A stretch of DNA of 64,000 nucleotides from Alloprevotella tannerae ATCC 51259 (GCF_000159995.1 NZ_GG700643.1:985195-1049194); one strand, 5' to 3'; counted from the first letter of the stretch, positions 1 through 9,032 are shown. Numbers and translations are program-made. Notes: generated by a model not told the origin, from the letters alone.

Positions 1-243
1 GGATCAGAAACAGTCTAAAGTTCGGAAACGGCATTGATTAGCTTGGTGCGAATAGACTTTCTATTCCCTTTTTGACATGCAGCAAGATCGCCGTGAAGCT
101 TCTATTCTCAGTGTGAATCTTGCGGGTAGAATCTTTGATTCTCTTAAAACAAATCCGCAAGGCCGGTTTATAGGCATTGCGGATATAAAAGTTGTGCCGC
201 TTGGCAGTTGACCGAACAGTAATAATATATAATGTGTGGAGCG
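1..243. other. Intergenic stretch downstream of aroC
   Basis: No convincing gene is visible. A minus-strand reading frame covering 38-337 overlaps the 3' end of aroC in another frame and has no recognisable domain, so it is not annotated as a gene. No tandem repeat or strong terminator hairpin was found here. Confidence 0.5.
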
Positions 244-1320
244 TTAGATGCGTGTAGTCTTCGACTGCAAATAATAGTCTAAGATCGTCATTGCCGCCAT
301 CGCTTCTACGATAGGCACAGCACGCGGCACGACGCAAGGGTCGTGGCGTCCGCGGGCCTGCAACAGAATAGGCTGCGCGTGTAGATTTACGGTCGATTGC
401 GGGTGGAGTAGCGTGGCGACCGGCTTAAAGGCTACGCGAAAATAAATCGTTTGGCCATTGGAAATACCGCCTTGAATGCCACCGCTGTGATTCGTTTGCG
501 TGGTGATACCGCCTTGGCCGTCGGGCTTAAAAGCATCGTTCAGTTTACTGCCTCGGCCGGAAGCTGCCGCAAATCCTTCGCCATACTCAAAACCTTTGGC
601 TGCATTGATGCTCAACATCGCTGCACCCAATGCCGCGTGAAGTTTTCCGAAAACCGGCTCACCCAGTCCTGCCGGACAGCCACGGATGAGGCCCGTAACG
701 ACACCCCCAACCGTATCTCCCTCCGCCTTGACGCGCCGAATGAGTTCGGCCATCTCTTCCGCTTTTTCCGCGTCCGGACAGCGCACCGCGTTAGTCTCCG
801 CAGCCGTCGCATCATAATGACGATAGTCGTAGGGTAAGGTAATAGAGCCAATTTGCGAAGTGTAAGCCTCGACGGAGATGCCCGCCTCGCGCAGAGCTAA
901 TTTTGCCAAAGCGCCGCCGACTACTCGCACGGCCGTTTCGCGTGCTGAAGCCCGCCCGCCGCCTCGGTAGTCGTAGAGGCCATACTTTTGCCGATATGTA
1001 TAATCCGCGTGAGAAGGGCGAAAGGCTTCGCGCATCTCTGCATAGTCTTGCGAATGCTGCGCCTCATTGCGAATCATAAAGCCTATGGGGCAGCCCGTAG
1101 AGCGTCCCTCAAAAATACCCGAGAGCAGTTGCACTCGATCCGCCTCTTGGCGCGCCGTCGTCAAGTCGCTCTGGCCTGGTCTGCGGCGTGCCATTTCGCC
1201 GGCGATAAAGTCTTCGTCGATAAAAATGCCCGCGGGGAAGCCATCGACGATGCCGCCGATAGCTTTCCCGTGGCTTTCTCCAAAGGAAGTGAGCCGAAAG
1301 AGATGGCCGAAAGTATTCAT
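244..1320 (-). CDS. aroC: Chorismate synthase
   Basis: This enzyme converts 5-enolpyruvylshikimate-3-phosphate to chorismate with reduced FMN, the last common step of aromatic amino acid synthesis, in the cytoplasm. The 358-residue protein has the usual family length. The N-terminal GESHG motif is at residues 14-18 and the family signature [10 protein letters not shown] at 120-129. The start [18 protein letters not shown] matches the normal N terminus. It lies only 7 bases downstream of the SlyD-like gene on the same strand, so the two are probably co-transcribed. Nothing looks truncated. Confidence 0.97.
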   Translation of the reverse strand: MNTFGHLFRLTSFGESHGKAIGGIVDGFPAGIFIDEDFIAGEMARRRPGQSDLTTARQEADRVQLLSGIFEGRSTGCPIGFMIRNEAQHSQDYAEMREAFRPSHADYTYRQKYGLYDYRGGGRASARETAVRVVGGALAKLALREAGISVEAYTSQIGSITLPYDYRHYDATAAETNAVRCPDAEKAEEMAELIRRVKAEGDTVGGVVTGLIRGCPAGLGEPVFGKLHAALGAAMLSINAAKGFEYGEGFAAASGRGSKLNDAFKPDGQGGITTQTNHSGGIQGGISNGQTIYFRVAFKPVATLLHPQSTVNLHAQPILLQARGRHDPCVVPRAVPIVEAMAAMTILDYYLQSKTTRI

Positions 1321-1327
1321 TGATTAA

Positions 1328-1930
1328 TTAATGATGATCGCAGTGGTCACCGCAGTGGTCACCGCAGTGGTCACCGCAATGATCGCCGCAGTGGTCGCCG
1401 CAACCTTCTTCGCCGCAGCCGCATCCGCAGCCGCCTTCACCGCTAAGTATACTTAAGAAGCCTGCCAACTCCTCTTTCGTCGTTTCGCGTGTCTCTACGA
1501 CTTTTCCCGTAAAGTGGAGCGAGCAGCCGGCGAGCGGATGGTTTAAGTCAACGATTACCGTATCGTCCGTGACGTTTAAAATTGTGCCGTTGAAGCGCTC
1601 GCCATTGTCGTTTTCAAAGGGAACGATATTGCCGGCAAAGATGTTTTCCTTGTCGAAATGTCCATCGACAGTAAACATATCTTTAGGCAACTTGCGCAAG
1701 TTCTCTTCTTCGTAAGGGCCGTAAGCCTCTTCTTGCGTCAACGTAAAATCGAAAGCCTCATCAGTCTTGAGGTCAATCACTTTCGTTTCAAAAGCGTCAA
1801 GCGCGAAGTTAAGTCCGGTGATAAAACGGAAAGGGCGTTCTGCCGTAGCTTCTTCTACGGGTTGTGCTTTACCTTCGCGGTCTGTTGCCGTGAGGCGGTA
1901 AGTCAGCGTAATGGTTTTGTTATTTGCCAT
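1328..1930 (-). CDS. slyD: SlyD-like FKBP peptidyl-prolyl isomerase with Cys/His metal-binding tail
   Basis: A cytoplasmic FKBP-type prolyl isomerase and chaperone of the SlyD group (200 residues). The N-terminal part is the split FKBP domain with an insert-in-flap region, and the typical DLNHPLAG segment lies near residues 128-135. From about residue 165 the protein becomes a tail rich in Gly, Cys, Asp and His, ending in tandem GDHC units and DHH. SlyD tails of this kind bind nickel or zinc in other bacteria; that role is inferred here. The tail is encoded by a 12-bp tandem repeat. The gene sits between dnaX (116 bases upstream) and aroC (7 bases downstream), same strand. Confidence 0.9.
   Translation of the reverse strand: MANNKTITLTYRLTATDREGKAQPVEEATAERPFRFITGLNFALDAFETKVIDLKTDEAFDFTLTQEEAYGPYEEENLRKLPKDMFTVDGHFDKENIFAGNIVPFENDNGERFNGTILNVTDDTVIVDLNHPLAGCSLHFTGKVVETRETTKEELAGFLSILSGEGGCGCGCGEEGCGDHCGDHCGDHCGDHCGDHCDHH
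1341..1400. repeat. Five-copy 12-bp tandem repeat inside slyD
   Basis: Units start at 1341, 1353, 1365, 1377 and 1389. The first three read CAGTGGTCACCG exactly and the last two differ by one to three bases. The period is four codons, so gain or loss of units keeps the frame and only lengthens or shortens the GDHC metal-binding tail. Confidence 0.95.
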
Positions 1931-2046
1931 AATTAGAGGGTTGTTGTTTTGTATGTTTTGCGCGTCAGTCGGCCGGTTTGCGCATCTTGTGCACGAAGTG
2001 AGTCGCTGCCGCGCGTCTTTTTATTATCTGTTTTGCCGAATGTTTT

Positions 2047-3831
2047 TTATCCGCGGCGCAATCGGAGTTGGTTGTGGAGCAGATTAAAGCCTTCGCTCCG
2101 CTGCTTAAAGTCTTGCAAGAGCGCCTGCGGGTCAAAGGCGTGATCATCCTCTTCCGGCGCTAAGAGTCTGAAACTTAGGGTAACCTCTCCATTGTCCAGT
2201 TGCGCTCTGAAGAAGTGCTGCAATTGCCCTTTTATCTTGTTCATATCCTTGAGCACCATCGTGTTTTCTACTGGTACGACAATGTTTGTCGCATTCACCA
2301 TTTGCGGCTCCATACGCTTCATTCGAGCGGCTGTTGCCGTCTCTTCCGCGGGCAGTTTGTTGGCAAAGCGCATCCAGACATAGCGCACATCCGAGAGTTC
2401 AAAGGCTTTGTTGCCGAAGTGTTCTTCCGGCTCTTGCACTTGAGACCCTTGGCGCTGCTCCTGTAGTTTTCGGATGGCCTGCTCTCTGACTGATAGCGTT
2501 TCCGGGAGCTTTCTGTATGGTGCTGTTGACATTGGCGCTTGTTTCGGATCCGGCTTTGGCGCGCCGTAAGTCGGTTTCTGTTCGGCTACGGCAGAGGGTG
2601 CCGGTGCTGTCGCACTACTTGGCGCGGGTTGAGGTTGCGATACCGTAGCCTGAGGCGTGGTGCGCCTTGACGCTTCAGGCTTTTGAAAAACCGGTTGCAA
2701 GTTTGTTTTGGCGCCTTGGCCCGCCGTCGGCACGGCGGCATTGGCGAGTTGGGCCAATTCGATCAGCGTCAGTTCTACGCGTAAGCGCTTATTGCCACTA
2801 TCTTTATATTGTAGTTCGCAGTCGCTCGTTAATCGCAACGCCTTATATAGAAAAGGTAGGGAGCAGCGACCGGCTTGCTCGCCGTATCGCTGTCTTACGT
2901 CTTCGGCCACCTCTAAGAGCGGGAGCGTAATGGCATCGCGACTAACCAGCAAATCTCGGAAGTGGGCCGCCAAACCACTGATAAAATGATTGGCTGCAAA
3001 GCCCTTGTTGAGAATCTCATTGAGCGTAAGGAGCACCTCGGGCACTTTCCCCGCCAGCAGTAGATCCGTCACGCGGAAATAGTAGTCGTAGTCGAGCAAG
3101 TCTAAGTCTTCGATAACCTTAGCATAGGTCAGGTTTCCCTCCGCAAAGCCGGCGACTTGGTCGAATATAGATAGAGCGTCGCGCATACCGCCATCGGCCT
3201 TCTGCGCAATGACATTGAGCGCTGCCTCCTCATATTGAATGTGCTGATCCTCGGCTACGCGCTTGAGATGATGGACAATGTCGTTCACCTCCATACGATT
3301 GAAGTCGTAAATCTGGCATCGGCTTAAAATCGTAGGCAAAAGTTTCTGCTTTTCCGTCGTCGCCAAGATGAAGATGGCGTGTGCGGGCGGCTCTTCGAGC
3401 GTCTTTAGAAACGCGTTGGCTGCTGCCGTACTGAGCATGTGTACCTCATCGATGATGAATACCTTGTAGCGCCCCATTTGCGGCAAGATGTTGACTTGCT
3501 CGATCAAGGCGCGGATATCTTCCGCACTATTGTTGGAGGCCGCATCCAGTTCGTGGACGTTCAAACTTCGGCCCGCCTGAAACGCTTGGCAACTTTCGCA
3601 TTCCCCGCAAGCCTCCCCGCCGGGGCCGGGGTGCAAGCAGTTGATCGTCTTGGCAAAAATACGTGCGCAAGTCGTCTTACCTACGCCGCGCGGACCGCAG
3701 AATAAATAAGCGTGCGCCAGTTTTCCGGCCGCGATGGCGTTTTTCAGTGTAGTCGTAAGCGCGTGTTGACCCACGACATCATCGAAATTCGTGGGGCGAT
3801 ACTTGCGCGCCGAAACAATATAATTGCCCAT
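2047..3831 (-). CDS. dnaX: DNA polymerase III subunit gamma/tau
   Basis: Clamp-loader ATPase of the replicative DNA polymerase. With the start at MGNYIVSARKYRP (594 residues) the Walker A motif GPRGVGKT is at 46-53, the zinc-binding cysteines at about 65, 75, 78 and 81, and the Walker B DEVH at 128-131; an SRC sensor motif follows. A Pro/Ala/Gln-rich linker around residues 370-450 joins the ATPase core to a C-terminal tau-like domain. The frame stays open for 53 further codons upstream, but a likely -7 box lies inside that stretch and the family begins at MxxYxVxARKYRP, so the shorter start is preferred. Confidence 0.96.
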   Translation of the reverse strand: MGNYIVSARKYRPTNFDDVVGQHALTTTLKNAIAAGKLAHAYLFCGPRGVGKTTCARIFAKTINCLHPGPGGEACGECESCQAFQAGRSLNVHELDAASNNSAEDIRALIEQVNILPQMGRYKVFIIDEVHMLSTAAANAFLKTLEEPPAHAIFILATTEKQKLLPTILSRCQIYDFNRMEVNDIVHHLKRVAEDQHIQYEEAALNVIAQKADGGMRDALSIFDQVAGFAEGNLTYAKVIEDLDLLDYDYYFRVTDLLLAGKVPEVLLTLNEILNKGFAANHFISGLAAHFRDLLVSRDAITLPLLEVAEDVRQRYGEQAGRCSLPFLYKALRLTSDCELQYKDSGNKRLRVELTLIELAQLANAAVPTAGQGAKTNLQPVFQKPEASRRTTPQATVSQPQPAPSSATAPAPSAVAEQKPTYGAPKPDPKQAPMSTAPYRKLPETLSVREQAIRKLQEQRQGSQVQEPEEHFGNKAFELSDVRYVWMRFANKLPAEETATAARMKRMEPQMVNATNIVVPVENTMVLKDMNKIKGQLQHFFRAQLDNGEVTLSFRLLAPEEDDHAFDPQALLQDFKQRSEGFNLLHNQLRLRRG

Positions 3832-3857
3832 AGTGGAGTTGTGTCTGCTTAAGTCTG

Positions 3858-3865
3858 CAAATTTA
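3858..3865 (-). promoter_or_regulatory. Candidate dnaX promoter (-7 box)
   Basis: On the minus strand this reads TAAATTTG, a match to the Bacteroidetes TAnnTTTG -7 element, 26 bases upstream of the dnaX ATG. No clear -33 box was found at the usual spacing. Confidence 0.5.
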
Positions 3866-4087
3866 TATAGAATCCGTCGAATATAACTCACATCGGGGTA
3901 AATAGTTTGGGCGATTTGAGCCCTGTGTGGCGAATTTGCCCACCGCCGTCTCGTTTCTGTCTTTTTAGCGATAGAACTTTCTGCCTGCAAAGCTGCAAAA
4001 GTCTGGCATTGAGCAAAAGAAAAGAAAATAAGCCCGCCTTCTCGTTGTCAAACAAGAGCAGATAAGGCTACAAAAAACGTTTATTGT

Positions 4088-4118
4088 TTTGTCTTTCTTT
4101 GTGTTTACACTACTTTTG
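4088..4118 (+). promoter_or_regulatory. Candidate promoter for the coaX-OMP-lptC operon
   Basis: TTTG at 4088-4091 and TACTTTTG at 4111-4118 are separated by 19 bases, which fits the Bacteroidetes -33/-7 consensus. Transcription would start shortly before the ATG at 4145. Confidence 0.65.
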
Positions 4119-4144
4119 CAACAATATTGAGACGTTTACGCCAA

Positions 4145-4879
4145 ATGACGCTGACGATAGATGCGGGTAACACGCAGACGAAAGCGAGCCTCTTTGAAGG
4201 TGATCGATGCGTGGCCGCTGCCTGCCCGTTGGCGGCCGACGGCCGCCAACTTCGCGAATGGGTGCGGCAGTACCCCGTCGAGCGTTGCGCCATTTCGGAT
4301 GTAGGAGATCGCAGTTTGCCGCTACGCACACTGTTTGCAGAATTGGAGATTCCCACCCTTTGCGTGACGGGCTTAACGCCTGCACCGCTGAAGAATGGGT
4401 ATCATACGCCCGAAACGCTGGGCGCGGATCGTTGGGCTGCGGCTGTTGGTGCGGCCGACTTGCTTCCGGCGCACTCGCTCTTGATTATCGATGCCGGCAC
4501 TTGCGTCACCTACGACTTTGTCGCCGCTTCGGGCGAATATCTTGGGGGCAATATCTCGCCGGGCTTGGCCTTGCGCTTCGCCGCTTTGCATGAACATACC
4601 GCGCAGTTGCCCCTCGTCGATCCCCAAGGCGCTACGCCGAATCCGGGTATCGATACGCCAACCGCCATTCGCACCGGTGTCCTCACAGGATGGCAAGATG
4701 AAATCACAGGCTGCATAGATCGCGTTCGTCAAGCGCATGCTGATCTGCAAATATTCCTGACGGGAGGCGACGCCGTTTACTTCTCGACTGACGCCTCGCT
4801 GCCCCTACGGCGCGAAGCTGATCTCGTGGCTCGCGGACTCAAGGTTTTGGCTGTCTATAACACAGTTGGCCGGAAGTAG
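4145..4879 (+). CDS. coaX: Type III pantothenate kinase
   Basis: Phosphorylates pantothenate in the first step of coenzyme A synthesis. The 244-residue protein has the ASKHA-fold motifs DAGNT (6-10), GADRW (93-97), DAGTC (116-120) and GGNISPG (134-140), plus a late TGGD. An earlier non-ATG start at 4127 is possible, but it would lie almost on the predicted transcription start, so the ATG at 4145 is chosen. The next gene begins 36 bases downstream on the same strand. The order coaX, OMP, lptC, ppiD is known from other Bacteroidales. Confidence 0.95.
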   Translation: MTLTIDAGNTQTKASLFEGDRCVAAACPLAADGRQLREWVRQYPVERCAISDVGDRSLPLRTLFAELEIPTLCVTGLTPAPLKNGYHTPETLGADRWAAAVGAADLLPAHSLLIIDAGTCVTYDFVAASGEYLGGNISPGLALRFAALHEHTAQLPLVDPQGATPNPGIDTPTAIRTGVLTGWQDEITGCIDRVRQAHADLQIFLTGGDAVYFSTDASLPLRREADLVARGLKVLAVYNTVGRK

Positions 4880-4915
4880 TTCGCATTTATTAATGATAGC
4901 AGTAAAATAGTCCTT

Positions 4916-6223
4916 ATGACAATTCGAAAAATAACCCTCTTCGTTTCGGCTCTTCTCGCCGCAACGTTTGCCATGGCCCAGACCAACGGCAGCAATTCGC
5001 CTTATTCGCGCTATGGCTTCGGTTTGCTCAACGATCGTTACAGTGCCAGAACTACAGATATGGCCGGCACGGGCCTTGGTTCGCGTTCCGGGGCAGCACT
5101 TAACGTACTCAACCCCGCATCTTATTCTGCCATTGACTCATTGACTTTCCTTTTTGATGCAGGTCTTACGCTGCAAAACAATTATTTGACGGAAGGCAGT
5201 TTGAAAGTCAATGCTCGCAACACGAGTTTGGACTATATTACCGTGGGCTTCCGCCTCCGCCCGCGTTTAGGCTTCTCGCTCGGCTTCTTGCCTTACTCCA
5301 CCGTGGGCTATGATTTTAGTCGGAAGAACACGATGCAGTCGCAGGCGGGCGAAGTTACGCAAACCAATGCCTATAAAGGCGATGGCGGCTTGCACGTGGC
5401 TTATGCCGGCATCGGTTGGGAGCCGCTCCGAGGACTTTCTGTGGGCGCCAACTTCGGCTATCTCTGGGGCGATATCGATCATTCCGTCACCTCTTCTTTC
5501 TCCGATGCCACCATCAGTACGCTGCGCCGCCAATATTCGGCGAGTTTGCATACCTATAAGGCCGATTTCGGTTTGCAATATGTGCAGTCGATCGGCAAGA
5601 AACACACGCTGACGCTCGGTCTTTCATATGGCCTTGGTCACGATATCAATCGCAAGGCCTTCTTCTATGATTTAAAGTCTGTAGGCAATAGATTCGTGGG
5701 CGATACAATCGGCGCAGCTAAGGCTTTCGCGCTGCCCACGAGCTTTGGTGCAGGCTTGTCGTGGACGTGGAACCGCAGTTTGACGCTTTCTCTTGATTAT
5801 AATTTGCAGAAGTGGGCTGATGTGCGTATGCCGGAACTTTCCGTAGGCGCCGATGGCCGCTATATATATAATGTGTCCAAGGGGCAGTTGCTCGACCGTT
5901 CGCGCTTCTCCGCGGGCGTAGAGTATATCGCCAACGAAGAAGGCTTACGCTGGCGCGACCACGTGCGCTATCGTGCCGGCTTCTCTTACGCTTCGCCCTA
6001 TGTTCGCGTCAATGGGCAGGATGGTCCGAAGAGTTATATTATCAGTGCAGGCGTAGGCCTCCCCGTCAACACAAACTACAACAATCGTTGCATTGTAAAT
6101 TTAGGCGTTCAATATGAACACGTAGCGCCTGGCGCGAAGACGTTGCTTAAAGAAGATTATATTCGCTTTACGATTGGCATCAGCTTTAACGAGCGCTGGT
6201 TTGCAAAATGGAAAGCCCAATAA
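4916..6223 (+). CDS. Outer-membrane beta-barrel protein
   Basis: Secreted 435-residue protein with a signal peptide ending near ALLAATFAMAQ. The mature part opens with NSPYSRYGFGLL and continues with many alternating aromatic/Gly strands, as in a beta barrel. It resembles the OmpP1/FadL-like proteins that follow coaX in other Bacteroidales. The substrate is unknown. The 3' end overlaps lptC by 16 bases, which suggests translational coupling and a shared role in envelope assembly; that role is inferred from context only. Confidence 0.75.
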   Translation: MTIRKITLFVSALLAATFAMAQTNGSNSPYSRYGFGLLNDRYSARTTDMAGTGLGSRSGAALNVLNPASYSAIDSLTFLFDAGLTLQNNYLTEGSLKVNARNTSLDYITVGFRLRPRLGFSLGFLPYSTVGYDFSRKNTMQSQAGEVTQTNAYKGDGGLHVAYAGIGWEPLRGLSVGANFGYLWGDIDHSVTSSFSDATISTLRRQYSASLHTYKADFGLQYVQSIGKKHTLTLGLSYGLGHDINRKAFFYDLKSVGNRFVGDTIGAAKAFALPTSFGAGLSWTWNRSLTLSLDYNLQKWADVRMPELSVGADGRYIYNVSKGQLLDRSRFSAGVEYIANEEGLRWRDHVRYRAGFSYASPYVRVNGQDGPKSYIISAGVGLPVNTNYNNRCIVNLGVQYEHVAPGAKTLLKEDYIRFTIGISFNERWFAKWKAQ

Positions 6224-6978
6224 AGACGGCCCACTTTAGGCAAAATAAAGCATTACGACTGCTGCCCGGTTTTCAAAAGACCGCCGGGCGGCGGTCTGCA
6301 TTTGCGGCCGTATCAGTTTGCTCCGCTGCTGCTCGGCGATGGGCCGGCGGGAGCGCTGCAGGCTTGCTTCTGCTCTTGCTCGTCTCCCTTTTGGGGAGTT
6401 GCGGCGGCGACAAACCGCCCACCGGACGCCTCGGAATGCCGCGCGACTCAATGCCCGTGATGGAGACCTTCGGGGTGGCCAAAATGATCTCCGATTCCGG
6501 CGTGATGAAGTATCGTATCATAGCCGAGGCGTGGCTCTATTACGATCAGACCAAGCCGCCTCGCCAAGAATTTCCGCGTGGTATCTTCCTCGAACGTTTT
6601 GATGAGAATTTCAAAATGGACCTTTACATGCAAGCCGATACGGCTTGGTGCTTCGACGAACGCTTATGGCACTTCAAAGGCAACGTTTTTATCGACAATC
6701 GGGCCACGCAGACGACTTTTCGCACGCACGAAGTGTTCTGGGATATGCTGGAGCATCGTTTTTACTCTGATAGCTATATGCAGATTAAAAAGCCGGGGCA
6801 CATGATAGAAGGCAATCGCTTCACCGCCAACGAGCAACTGACGCAGTATGAATTGTATCGCAGCAGTGGCTATATGCCGATGTTCAACGATAGTCAGCCG
6901 GCCGCTTCCGGCCCCGCACCTACGCAGCCCGATTCCGCACCGCCGATGCGCGAACGCCCCATTCCGCAAAAGAAATAA
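6208..6978 (+). CDS. lptC: LPS export protein LptC-like lipoprotein
   Basis: Likely LptC, the periplasmic bridge that passes lipopolysaccharide from LptBFG to LptA. A hydrophobic Leu-rich segment at about 52-62 ends in a lipobox LLGSC with Cys65, so the protein is probably lipidated, as is usual for Bacteroidetes LptC. The rest is beta-strand rich. About 50 residues precede the hydrophobic segment; no closer ATG exists, so either a non-ATG start is used or the N terminus is long. The tail is Pro-rich. It overlaps the upstream OMP gene and is followed by a terminator. Confidence 0.8.
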   Translation: MESPIKTAHFRQNKALRLLPGFQKTAGRRSAFAAVSVCSAAARRWAGGSAAGLLLLLLVSLLGSCGGDKPPTGRLGMPRDSMPVMETFGVAKMISDSGVMKYRIIAEAWLYYDQTKPPRQEFPRGIFLERFDENFKMDLYMQADTAWCFDERLWHFKGNVFIDNRATQTTFRTHEVFWDMLEHRFYSDSYMQIKKPGHMIEGNRFTANEQLTQYELYRSSGYMPMFNDSQPAASGPAPTQPDSAPPMRERPIPQKK

Positions 6979-7010
6979 ACGCTGACCTTTTGGCCGGCGT
7001 TTTTTTATTT
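6977..7010 (+). terminator. Intrinsic terminator after lptC
   Basis: The arms AAACGCTG and the GC-rich partner ending in GGCGTTT form a hairpin followed by a T-rich run. It overlaps the stop codon of lptC and closes the coaX operon. Confidence 0.7.
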
Positions 7011-7064
7011 TACGCTTTCGTTTGATTTGAGCGAGCACGAAAGCGACTTGTAAACCGAGAGACG

Positions 7065-8456
7065 TCAATCCCAAGGCAACTCTTTAGCTAAACGCTCCAA
7101 TTGAGACAAAGCAAAAAGCGGACAGAGTGCGACGTGGCGCAGGCGACCATTGTCGAGCGTATCAGCATAATCGAAAGTGCCGAAGTTTTCTAACGAACAT
7201 CTGACGGCATTGTCCAATTGCTTTTCGCGTAGAAACGACCAAAGACTTTTCATGCCTCCTCGCGTGCCCGACTTAATCTCCACAGGAAGTACCATCTGCT
7301 TATACTGAGAGATATAATCTATCTCTGCTTCCGCATTCTTTGCCATTCTTTGCCAATAATAAAGGGCGTGGCGAATGTTGGGTTGCCTATAATGAAGCAT
7401 TTCCAATCCCGCCATCATCTCCGCCATCGGCCCTTTGTTGACCAGTTCTGAAGTTTCGGCGGTTAGGATGTGAGTCGTCAAATCTGAGATGTCGCCCGTC
7501 GTCATATTGAGCAATCGCAGCATCAAGCCCGTATCGAGTAGCAGCATCTTTCTATAAGCGTTGTCCGTCTCTGCCCCGAGCGGTAATCCGTTAGCATCGG
7601 TGTGCGTCACCGGAATCAGAATACCGGCCAACGTAAGTAGTTCTAATGCCCGTTTAATTTCGTGTGTTTTATATCCTCCTCCCACATTGGCGTAGACAAA
7701 CTTCTTCGTAGCTTGCGCCGCAGCGCTTCTCAGTGTCAGTCTTAACAGCAGTGGGTCGATTTTCTTTTTATATTTTGGAAAATCATCTTCATAAGCTACG
7801 ACAATGTCGTCCTGCACTTCTTGGCAGGCTAAGTAATTGTGCGTTTCCACCCATCTGCTGACTGCTTCCGGCATACCGCCGATCAGCATATATTCGCGCA
7901 GCAGTTCTACCAATCGTTGATAGAGGGGCAGCGGCAACGGTGAGGCTGCTGTGGCCTGGTTGCGTGCCTGCAATAATAAGTCTTCTCCGTTGGCCGTCAG
8001 AAATTCGTCGAAGGTCATCGGATACATGAACATCGAATGAATCCTTCCTACCCCAAAAGTGGGCAGATCTTCTAATGCAAATTCCAGCAGAGAACCGGCT
8101 GCTATCACGTGTAGAGCCGGCAAGTCTTCCTTGAAGAAGCGTAAGGCCATGATGGCTTCCGGAGAGGCCTGAATCTCATCAATGAAGAGCAACGTCTTAC
8201 CGGGCGTGATGGGTTGACCCATCACGGCGGCCAACTGCGCAACGATTTTGACAGCGTCAAGATCGCCTTTGAACAATTGTATGAGCGATGACTGCTTTTC
8301 AAGATTGATCTCGACAAAGCTATCGAATTGCGCTGCCAAATGGCGCACGGCCGTAGACTTGCCCACCTGTCGCGCTCCTCTTAAGAGTAGCGGCTTATGG
8401 TTTGATGCGGCGGCCCAAGCTGAGAGATACGTATCTATGGATCTGGGAAAATACAT
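7065..8456 (-). CDS. AAA ATPase with DUF4143 domain
   Basis: A 463-residue P-loop ATPase of the AAA_14/DUF4143 group, common and multicopy in Bacteroidales and without a firm biological role. Walker A GARQVGKS is at 27-34, followed by a Walker B LLFIDEIQ and a sensor IAAGSLLEFAL. The C-terminal DUF4143 part contains EIDYISQYKQMVLPVEIKSG, which resembles a degenerate PD-(D/E)XK nuclease motif. The start MYFPRSIDTYL is chosen because a promoter lies just upstream; the longer frame would only translate a DNA repeat. It stands opposite in strand to lptC and ppiD, which are usually close neighbours, so it is probably an insertion. Confidence 0.85.
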   Translation of the reverse strand: MYFPRSIDTYLSAWAAASNHKPLLLRGARQVGKSTAVRHLAAQFDSFVEINLEKQSSLIQLFKGDLDAVKIVAQLAAVMGQPITPGKTLLFIDEIQASPEAIMALRFFKEDLPALHVIAAGSLLEFALEDLPTFGVGRIHSMFMYPMTFDEFLTANGEDLLLQARNQATAASPLPLPLYQRLVELLREYMLIGGMPEAVSRWVETHNYLACQEVQDDIVVAYEDDFPKYKKKIDPLLLRLTLRSAAAQATKKFVYANVGGGYKTHEIKRALELLTLAGILIPVTHTDANGLPLGAETDNAYRKMLLLDTGLMLRLLNMTTGDISDLTTHILTAETSELVNKGPMAEMMAGLEMLHYRQPNIRHALYYWQRMAKNAEAEIDYISQYKQMVLPVEIKSGTRGGMKSLWSFLREKQLDNAVRCSLENFGTFDYADTLDNGRLRHVALCPLFALSQLERLAKELPWD

Positions 8457-8481
8457 GCCACTATTAAGCTTATAATCTGCG

Positions 8482-8512
8482 ACAAAGGTAGTAAAAATGA
8501 AAAAATCCAAGG
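8482..8512 (-). promoter_or_regulatory. Promoter of the DUF4143 ATPase gene
   Basis: On the minus strand a -7 box TACCTTTG (8482-8489) follows, after about 20 bases, a TTG that lies inside the first unit of the 33-bp repeat array. The ATG is 26 bases downstream of the -7 box. The overlap of -33 box and repeat makes the array a candidate operator. Confidence 0.65.
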
Positions 8513-8582
8513 TATTAAACGGCCTAAATTTGAAAAAATCCAAGGTTTTAATTGGCTTGTTTTTGAAAAAATCCAAGGTATT
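8498..8582. repeat. Three-unit array with exact 33-bp period upstream of the ATPase promoter
   Basis: A 19-bp core TGAAAAAATCCAAGGTATT begins at 8498, 8531 and 8564 (the middle unit has TTT for ATT at its end). The 14-bp intervals between cores are unrelated. The array lies directly upstream of, and partly overlaps, the promoter of the DUF4143 ATPase. Confidence 0.95.
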
Positions 8583-8614
8583 CATCGCGCAAAGCTCTTT
8601 GGAGAGGTTTTTGA

Positions 8615-8697
8615 TCACGACAAAAAAGGTTTTACCTCACGATAAAAAAGGCTTGCGCTCGTGAGAAAAAAGGTGTACGCTCGTGAGCGTAAACCGG
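8615..8697. repeat. Tandem array B1, 22-bp period
   Basis: Units begin at 8615, 8637, 8659 and 8681 (the last partial). The second unit begins TCACGATAAAAAAGGCTTGC. Units 1 and 2 start with TCACGA, while units 3 and 4 start with its reverse complement TCGTGA. The same family and the same two-plus-two pattern recur at 34671-34758. The array lies in the divergent gap between the ATPase and ppiD. Confidence 0.95.
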
Positions 8698-8971
8698 CGG
8701 ATTGGACTTTGACGCGTAAATAGCGGACCGTTGAGGGTCGATGCGTGGGGTGGAGGCGGAAGCTAAGTTTGCCTTCCGCATGCCGGAGCGGGATGCGGCG
8801 GATGGGGTGGGGACTGTTCGGCGTTCTTTTTGTTGTTTTTTCGTCCGAGAAAGGCTGCTTTTTTAGTTTGTCGGCCCATTTTGTTGGCTTGAAATACAAC
8901 CGGATGGATGCAGATAGTTGAAAAATTGTATTTTTTTTTAGCCTGAGCGCAGGCAACTCAATAAAACTTGC

Positions 8972-8979
8972 TACCTTTG
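8972..8979 (+). promoter_or_regulatory. Candidate ppiD promoter (-7 box)
   Basis: TACCTTTG matches the TAnnTTTG consensus and lies about 54 bases before the ppiD ATG. No good -33 box was identified. Confidence 0.55.
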
Positions 8980-9032
8980 TCCGGCTTTATAGCCATTAAA
9001 ATACGGAAGAAACAATAAAATAATAGATATAA

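Noticed and set aside
38-337. Minus-strand frame of 99 codons at the left edge
   Set aside because: It overlaps aroC in another frame, has no recognised domain and no clear ribosome binding site.
8615-8956. Minus-strand frame ending in a TSASLFY-type peptide
   Set aside because: The shared peptide with the frame at 34693-34881 comes from the family B DNA repeat, not from a protein family.
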